Source: Gemella massiliensis (lineage in GTDB: Bacteria; Bacillota; Bacilli; Staphylococcales; Gemellaceae). Taken from it: 64,000 nucleotides of DNA. Shown piece by piece: positions 59,926 to 64,000 of this stretch. A program made the position numbers and the translations under genes. Under the pieces are notes generated by a model that ran no database searches, was not told the DNA's origin, and saw nothing but the letters and a program-made list of their open reading frames with translations. Every line of letters begins with the position of its first letter. Positions within the stretch are counted from its first letter, which is position 1. The stretch is from positions 299,228 through 363,227 of the forward strand of contig NZ_LT635546.1 in the NCBI RefSeq assembly GCF_900120125.1, written 5' to 3'.

Positions 59926-60184
59926 ATAATATAAAATCGATTTTCTTATTAGAGATTTATCTATAATGGTTGTATAATAAATATTAAGGTATAAAAATAT
60001 CCTTTACATCTCATTATAGAATCCCTTTAATGAGCAAGTCGATTTTTTAAGAAAAACTGTTGATAAGCGTTTAAAAAAGTTTCCTTAAAATTAAAAATTT
60101 GATAATTAAAGTAAAAAATATTATAATTAATGGGGTATTGATTTAATTATTTTATAACAAAAAAGTATATGGAGGAAATTTTAG
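59926..60184 (+). other. Gene-free region before sufC, with promoter
   Basis: -35 TTGATA (60100-60105) and -10 TATAAT (60123-60128), 17-bp spacing, drive the suf operon. A small hairpin CTCATTA...TAATGAG (60012-60035) lies upstream and may end ysxC transcripts. No gene is seen. Confidence 0.65.
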
Positions 60185-60925
60185 ATGTCAGTTCTAGATA
60201 TTAAAGATTTAGAAGTATCGATTAATAAAAAACAAATTTTAAAAGGGTTAGATTTAAAAATTAAATCAGGAGAAATTCATGCTGTAATGGGTCCTAATGG
60301 TGCCGGAAAATCTACACTTGCGTCTGCCATAATGGGGCATCCTAAATATGAGGTAGACGGAGGAAGTATTTTACTTGACGGTGAGGAAGTATTGGATATG
60401 GTGGTAGATGAACGTGCGCGTGCAGGTTTATTTTTAGCTATGCAATATCCATCAGAAATACCGGGTGTTCCAACATCCGAGTTTATAAAATCTGCGATTA
60501 ATGCTCAGCGCGAAGATAATATTCCGTTGATGAAGTATATAAAAAAATTAGATAAAACAATGAAATTTTTGGATATGGATTTAAAAATGTCTCAGCGTTA
60601 TGTAAATGACGGTTTTTCAGGTGGTGAAAAAAAACGTAATGAGATATTACAGTTAATGATGATAGAACCCAAATTTGCTATTTTAGATGAGATTGATTCA
60701 GGTCTGGATATTGACGCATTAAAAGTTGTTTCTAAAGGCGTTAATAAAATGCGTGGTGAAAATTTTGGATGTTTAATTATCACTCATTATCAACGTTTAT
60801 TAGATTACATTGTTCCTGATTTTGTCCATGTACTAATGAATGGGAAAATTGTAAAAACCGGTGGGTCTGAACTGGCATTACGTTTAGAAAAAGAAGGATA
60901 TGATTGGTTAAAAGAAGAGGTTTAA
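60185..60925 (+). CDS. sufC: Fe-S assembly ATPase SufC
   Basis: ABC-type ATPase of the SufBCD scaffold, 246 residues. Walker A is GPNGAGKSTLASAIMG (about 36-51), the signature FSGGEKKRNEI, and Walker B AILDEIDSGLDIDAL, with the SufC-specific signature that follows. GGAGG precedes ATG. First gene of sufCDSUB, the standard Gram-positive order. Confidence 0.97.
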   Translation: MSVLDIKDLEVSINKKQILKGLDLKIKSGEIHAVMGPNGAGKSTLASAIMGHPKYEVDGGSILLDGEEVLDMVVDERARAGLFLAMQYPSEIPGVPTSEFIKSAINAQREDNIPLMKYIKKLDKTMKFLDMDLKMSQRYVNDGFSGGEKKRNEILQLMMIEPKFAILDEIDSGLDIDALKVVSKGVNKMRGENFGCLIITHYQRLLDYIVPDFVHVLMNGKIVKTGGSELALRLEKEGYDWLKEEV

Positions 60926-60926
60926 T

Positions 60927-62222
60927 ATGGAAAACAATAAGTTAAAATTAAGTATTAAAACTTTAAAAAGCGTTTTTTCTGATACAAATGAACCGACATG
61001 GTTTTTAAATATTAGAAAACTGGCTATGTATAAAAGTTATACTTTGCCTTTTCCTAAATTAGAGTCTATGAATTTAGAAAGTTGGCAATTATTTAATATT
61101 GATTTTTCGAATTTAAGGCTTCCTGATGAAAAAATTGATATTAATGAAATAAAAGATAAGTATAATATTAAAGATTCCGATATTGTTATAATTCAAAAAA
61201 ACAATACAATACTATATATTAATGTTCCTGAACAGTATAAAGAAAAATTGGTTATTAAAAATATTTTTGAAGCTATGAATAATGACCACATTAAAGATAG
61301 TTTTTTATCTGTTGTTGATTATGCAGAAAGTAAGGTTACAGCGGTTCACTATAGTTTATTAAATGCCGGTTTATTTGTAGAAACTAAGGATAATGTTGTT
61401 ATTAATGAACCTATTCAGTATATTGTAATAACTGATAAAAAACAAAGTTTATTTAATCATGTAACTATAAAAGCGGGTAAAAATTCGTCAATTAATTTTG
61501 TAGAAAACTATATAAACAATTTGAAAAATGATGATACACCGTTTAGTATTGTAGTAGAAGTTGTAGCAGAAGAGAATGCCAAAGTAAACTATAGTTCTAT
61601 AACCAATTTACCGAAAGGAAAACGAGGGACTATTTTGCGTCGTGGATTAACAAACGATAATTCACTTATTAACTGGAATGTAGCAGCTATGGATGAGGCT
61701 GACGTTTATCATGACAATACTACTAATATTCTTGGAGACGGTTCGGAGGCTAACTTAAAAATAGTAACTCTTGGGGTAAAAGAACAAAAAACATATTTTA
61801 ATAGTGAAGTGGTAAATCAAGGGTTAAACTCTAAAGGAGATATACTTCAACATGGGGTTATGTTAGATAGATCGCATATTGTTTTTAATGGAGTGGGATT
61901 TATTGTAAAAGGTGCTACCGGTTCAAATGCTTATCAAAGTTCACGAATGTTAACATTATCAAGTGAAGCAAAAGGTAATGCTAATCCAATGTTGTTAATT
62001 GATGAAAATGATGTTATGGCAGGGCATGGTGCTTCTCTTGGAAGAATTGATGAGGAACAACTTTACTATTTGCAAAGTAGAGGATTATCAAAAAAAGAAT
62101 CAAGTAGATTATTAGTTCATGGTTTTTTGTCACCGGTTATATCAGAACTAACAGTTAATTTTATCAAAGAAATGGCAACTGTACTTATCGATGAAAAAAT
62201 AAATAATAATGAGAGTGAATAG
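60927..62222 (+). CDS. sufD: Fe-S assembly protein SufD
   Basis: Scaffold protein of SufBC2D, 431 residues. It has the beta-helix part with the SufBD family segments ANVHYSLL (here AVHYSLLNAG), GATGSNAYQSSRMLTLSSEA and AGHGASLGRIDEEQLYYLQS followed by RGLS. It lies one base after sufC with AAGAGG; sufS follows after 6 bases. Confidence 0.96.
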   Translation: MENNKLKLSIKTLKSVFSDTNEPTWFLNIRKLAMYKSYTLPFPKLESMNLESWQLFNIDFSNLRLPDEKIDINEIKDKYNIKDSDIVIIQKNNTILYINVPEQYKEKLVIKNIFEAMNNDHIKDSFLSVVDYAESKVTAVHYSLLNAGLFVETKDNVVINEPIQYIVITDKKQSLFNHVTIKAGKNSSINFVENYINNLKNDDTPFSIVVEVVAEENAKVNYSSITNLPKGKRGTILRRGLTNDNSLINWNVAAMDEADVYHDNTTNILGDGSEANLKIVTLGVKEQKTYFNSEVVNQGLNSKGDILQHGVMLDRSHIVFNGVGFIVKGATGSNAYQSSRMLTLSSEAKGNANPMLLIDENDVMAGHGASLGRIDEEQLYYLQSRGLSKKESSRLLVHGFLSPVISELTVNFIKEMATVLIDEKINNNESE

Positions 62223-62228
62223 TATAAT

Positions 62229-63458
62229 ATGGAAAAATTCAGCAGTGTTAGGGAAGATTTCCCTATTTTAAAGCGAAAAATTGGAGATAATAAGTTAGTA
62301 TTTTTTGATAATGGTGCAACTACTCAAAAACCTATTCAGGTAATAGATGCTATAACAAATTATTATAAAAATTATAACTCAAATATTCATCGTTCGGTTT
62401 ATACTTTAGGTGATGAATCAGAGAAAATTTATATGGAGTCAAAAGAACTCGTAAAAAATTTTATTAATGCTGAAAGTTATGAGGAAATAATCTATACAAG
62501 TGGGACTACTGAGGGCTTAAACTTTGTTGCAAGAATGGTAGAACAAGAGTTAAACAGTGGTGATGAGATAATTCTTAGCTATATGGAACATCATGCTAAT
62601 ATTGTACCGTGGCAACAACTTGCTAAACGAAAAAATCTTGTATTAAAGTATCTTGAACTAGATGAAAAAGGTAGAATAAGCATAAATCAACTGCAAGATT
62701 ACATTACTGCTAAAACTAAGGTTGTTTCCCTTTGTCACGCTTCTAATGTATTAGGTAATATTAATCCTGTTTATAAAATAGGGGAATTGTTAAAAGATAA
62801 AGATATTTATTTTATAGTAGATGCGGCACAATCGGCACCACACTTAACACTTGATGTTCAGAAAATGAACTGTGATTTTTTGACGTTTAGTGCTCATAAA
62901 ATGTGCGGTCCTACCGGAATAGGGGTGCTTTATGGGAAAAAAGCATTATTAGAAAAATTTGATCCTGTTGAATTTGGTGGCGGTATGATTGGTATTGTTG
63001 AAGAACGTTCTGCGACATGGGCAGTTTTACCGGATAAGTTTGAAGCGGGAACGCCGTTATTAGCACAAGCTGCCGGTCTTGGTGCTACGATAAAATATTT
63101 AACTAATCTTAATTTAGAAAATATAGAAAAATATACTAAGGAATTGACTAAGTACCTTTATGATGAACTTTCTAAAATTGAAGATATAGATATATATGGT
63201 ACTGATAATATTAATGAGAAAGTATCATTGATTTCATTCAATTTAAGGGGTGTCCATCCACATGATTTAACGAGTTTCTTGGACGAAAAAGGTATATGTA
63301 TTCGTGCAGGACATCAATGTACCCAGTTGTTATTACAAAAATTAGGTGTTTACTCTGTTGCCAGAGTTAGTTTGTATTTTTATAATACAAAAGAGGAAGT
63401 TGATTTCTTTATTAAAACATTAAAAGAAACGAAGGAATTTTTTGATAATGAGTTTTAG
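62229..63458 (+). CDS. sufS: Cysteine desulfurase SufS
   Basis: PLP enzyme that takes sulfur from cysteine, 409 residues. The PLP lysine is K224 in FSAHKMCGPTGIG, and the persulfide cysteine is C364 in RAGHQCTQ. HRSVYTLGDES (HR instead of a longer insert) and YTSGTTEGLNFVA are typical. It overlaps sufU by 11 bases. Confidence 0.97.
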   Translation: MEKFSSVREDFPILKRKIGDNKLVFFDNGATTQKPIQVIDAITNYYKNYNSNIHRSVYTLGDESEKIYMESKELVKNFINAESYEEIIYTSGTTEGLNFVARMVEQELNSGDEIILSYMEHHANIVPWQQLAKRKNLVLKYLELDEKGRISINQLQDYITAKTKVVSLCHASNVLGNINPVYKIGELLKDKDIYFIVDAAQSAPHLTLDVQKMNCDFLTFSAHKMCGPTGIGVLYGKKALLEKFDPVEFGGGMIGIVEERSATWAVLPDKFEAGTPLLAQAAGLGATIKYLTNLNLENIEKYTKELTKYLYDELSKIEDIDIYGTDNINEKVSLISFNLRGVHPHDLTSFLDEKGICIRAGHQCTQLLLQKLGVYSVARVSLYFYNTKEEVDFFIKTLKETKEFFDNEF

Positions 63459-63882
63459 TGATTTAAAAGATTTATATAAACAAGTGATCTTGGATCACAG
63501 TAAGCACCCACGTAATTATGGAGTGATAGAGGATAGTTACAAATTGGAAATGCTCAATCCTTCGTGTGGTGACAAGATTACCGTCAGTATGTGTATTGAA
63601 AATAATATTATAACTGATATTAAATTTATTGGGACAGGTTGTTCTATTTCTCTTGCTTCTGCTTCCATGTTAACAGAAGAATTAAAAGGTCTTAGTGTAG
63701 AAAAGGCTAATGAAAAAATAAAAGATTTTTTAAATATGATTATGGGTATGGAGTATAATGCCGATAATCTTGAAGACAGTATTTCTTTAGAAAATATTTC
63801 AAAATTACCGGCACGTGTTAAATGTGCTACATTGGCATGGAAGATTACAGAAAAAATATTAGAAGAAAATAGAGATAGTTAA
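63448..63882 (+). CDS. sufU: Zinc-dependent sulfurtransferase SufU
   Basis: Accepts sulfur from SufS and hands it on, 144 residues. Zn ligands are C40 and D42 (SCGDK), C65 (GTGCSISLASASML) and C126 (KCATLAW). The order and a spacer between C65 and C126 mark it as SufU rather than IscU. ATG 63448 overlaps the sufS end; AAGGA lies 10 bases before. Confidence 0.96.
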   Translation: MSFSDLKDLYKQVILDHSKHPRNYGVIEDSYKLEMLNPSCGDKITVSMCIENNIITDIKFIGTGCSISLASASMLTEELKGLSVEKANEKIKDFLNMIMGMEYNADNLEDSISLENISKLPARVKCATLAWKITEKILEENRDS

Positions 63883-63906
63883 AGTGTAGAAAAAGGAGTG
63901 AGTGCA

Positions 63907-64000
63907 TTGAGTAAAAACGAAGAAATGTTTACCGATTATCAGTATGGATTTTCTGATGTTGATGTTTCAATATTTAAAACTGAAAAAGGTTTAACGAAAG
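63907..64000 (+). CDS. sufB: Fe-S assembly protein SufB, 5' end only
   Basis: The frame opens at TTG 63907 with AAGGAGTG before it and continues to the window edge as MSKNEEMFTDYQYGFSDVDV, then SIFKTEKGLTK, the known SufB N-terminus ([21 protein letters not shown] in relatives). It is the last gene of sufCDSUB. Only 31 codons are visible. Confidence 0.9.
   Translation, partial: MSKNEEMFTDYQYGFSDVDVSIFKTEKGLTK

Overview
The window is very AT-rich chromosomal DNA from a low-GC Gram-positive bacterium of the class Bacilli. The gene set and local orders match Bacilli: asp23/nusB/xseA/xseB/ispA, rplJ-rplL-methyltransferase-rpoB-rpoC, infC-rpmI-rplT, yaaA-recF-gyrB-gyrA, clpX-lon-ysxC, sufCDSUB, and a holin-like gene followed by hprK-lgt. 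Control is also of Bacilli type: T-boxes, L10 and L20 leaders, a preQ1 riboswitch, GGAGG ribosome sites and TTGACA/TATAAT promoters. The strong AT bias and compact layout suggest a small-genome, host-associated genus such as Gemella. That genus assignment is inference.

Layout: (1) 1-290, edge of an insertion sequence; (2) 319-7231, a T-box-controlled alaS, then asp23-nusB-xseA-xseB-ispA and an ArsM-like methyltransferase gene interrupted by one in-frame TGA; (3) 7485-10382, glycerate kinase, a DMT permease and a C39-like protease; (4) rpsP, an amino-acid ABC importer and a VOC protein; (5) convergent rpsD, then secA, ppaC, and yvlD-like/hprK/lgt/trxB; (6) 22122-27916, fRMsr, T-box-controlled pheST, plsY, folD; (7) rpsT, preQ1-queT and a MerR/TipA-type regulator; (8) 30280-41279, rplJL, methyltransferase, rpoBC, infC-rpmI-rplT, each block with its own leader; (9) 41278-48373, a choline-kinase-like gene and yaaA-recF-gyrB-gyrA; (10) an IS200/IS605 element; (11) ppc, a hypothetical gene, an HxlR regulator divergent from a nitroreductase, and an aldehyde dehydrogenase; (12) clpX-lon-ysxC and the suf operon, with sufB cut by the window end.

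Most genes serve core functions: translation, transcription, replication topology, protein export and turnover, Fe-S assembly, isoprenoid and lipid synthesis, and redox balance. Regulation is mostly RNA-based in cis: two T-boxes, a preQ1 riboswitch, L10, L20 and S4 leaders, and several attenuator hairpins. Two regulators have clear DNA operators.

The most interesting locus is 6425-7183. The ArsM-like reading frame has an in-frame TGA exactly at the third conserved catalytic cysteine. Reading resumes in the same frame with conserved sequence to the normal family length. The TGA is followed at the right distance by a perfect 7-bp hairpin with a GGA loop, resembling a bacterial SECIS element. 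None of the 55 complete genes in the window ends in TGA (44 TAA, 11 TAG). A selenocysteine-containing arsenic-type methyltransferase is therefore a serious possibility; a recent nonsense mutation is the alternative.
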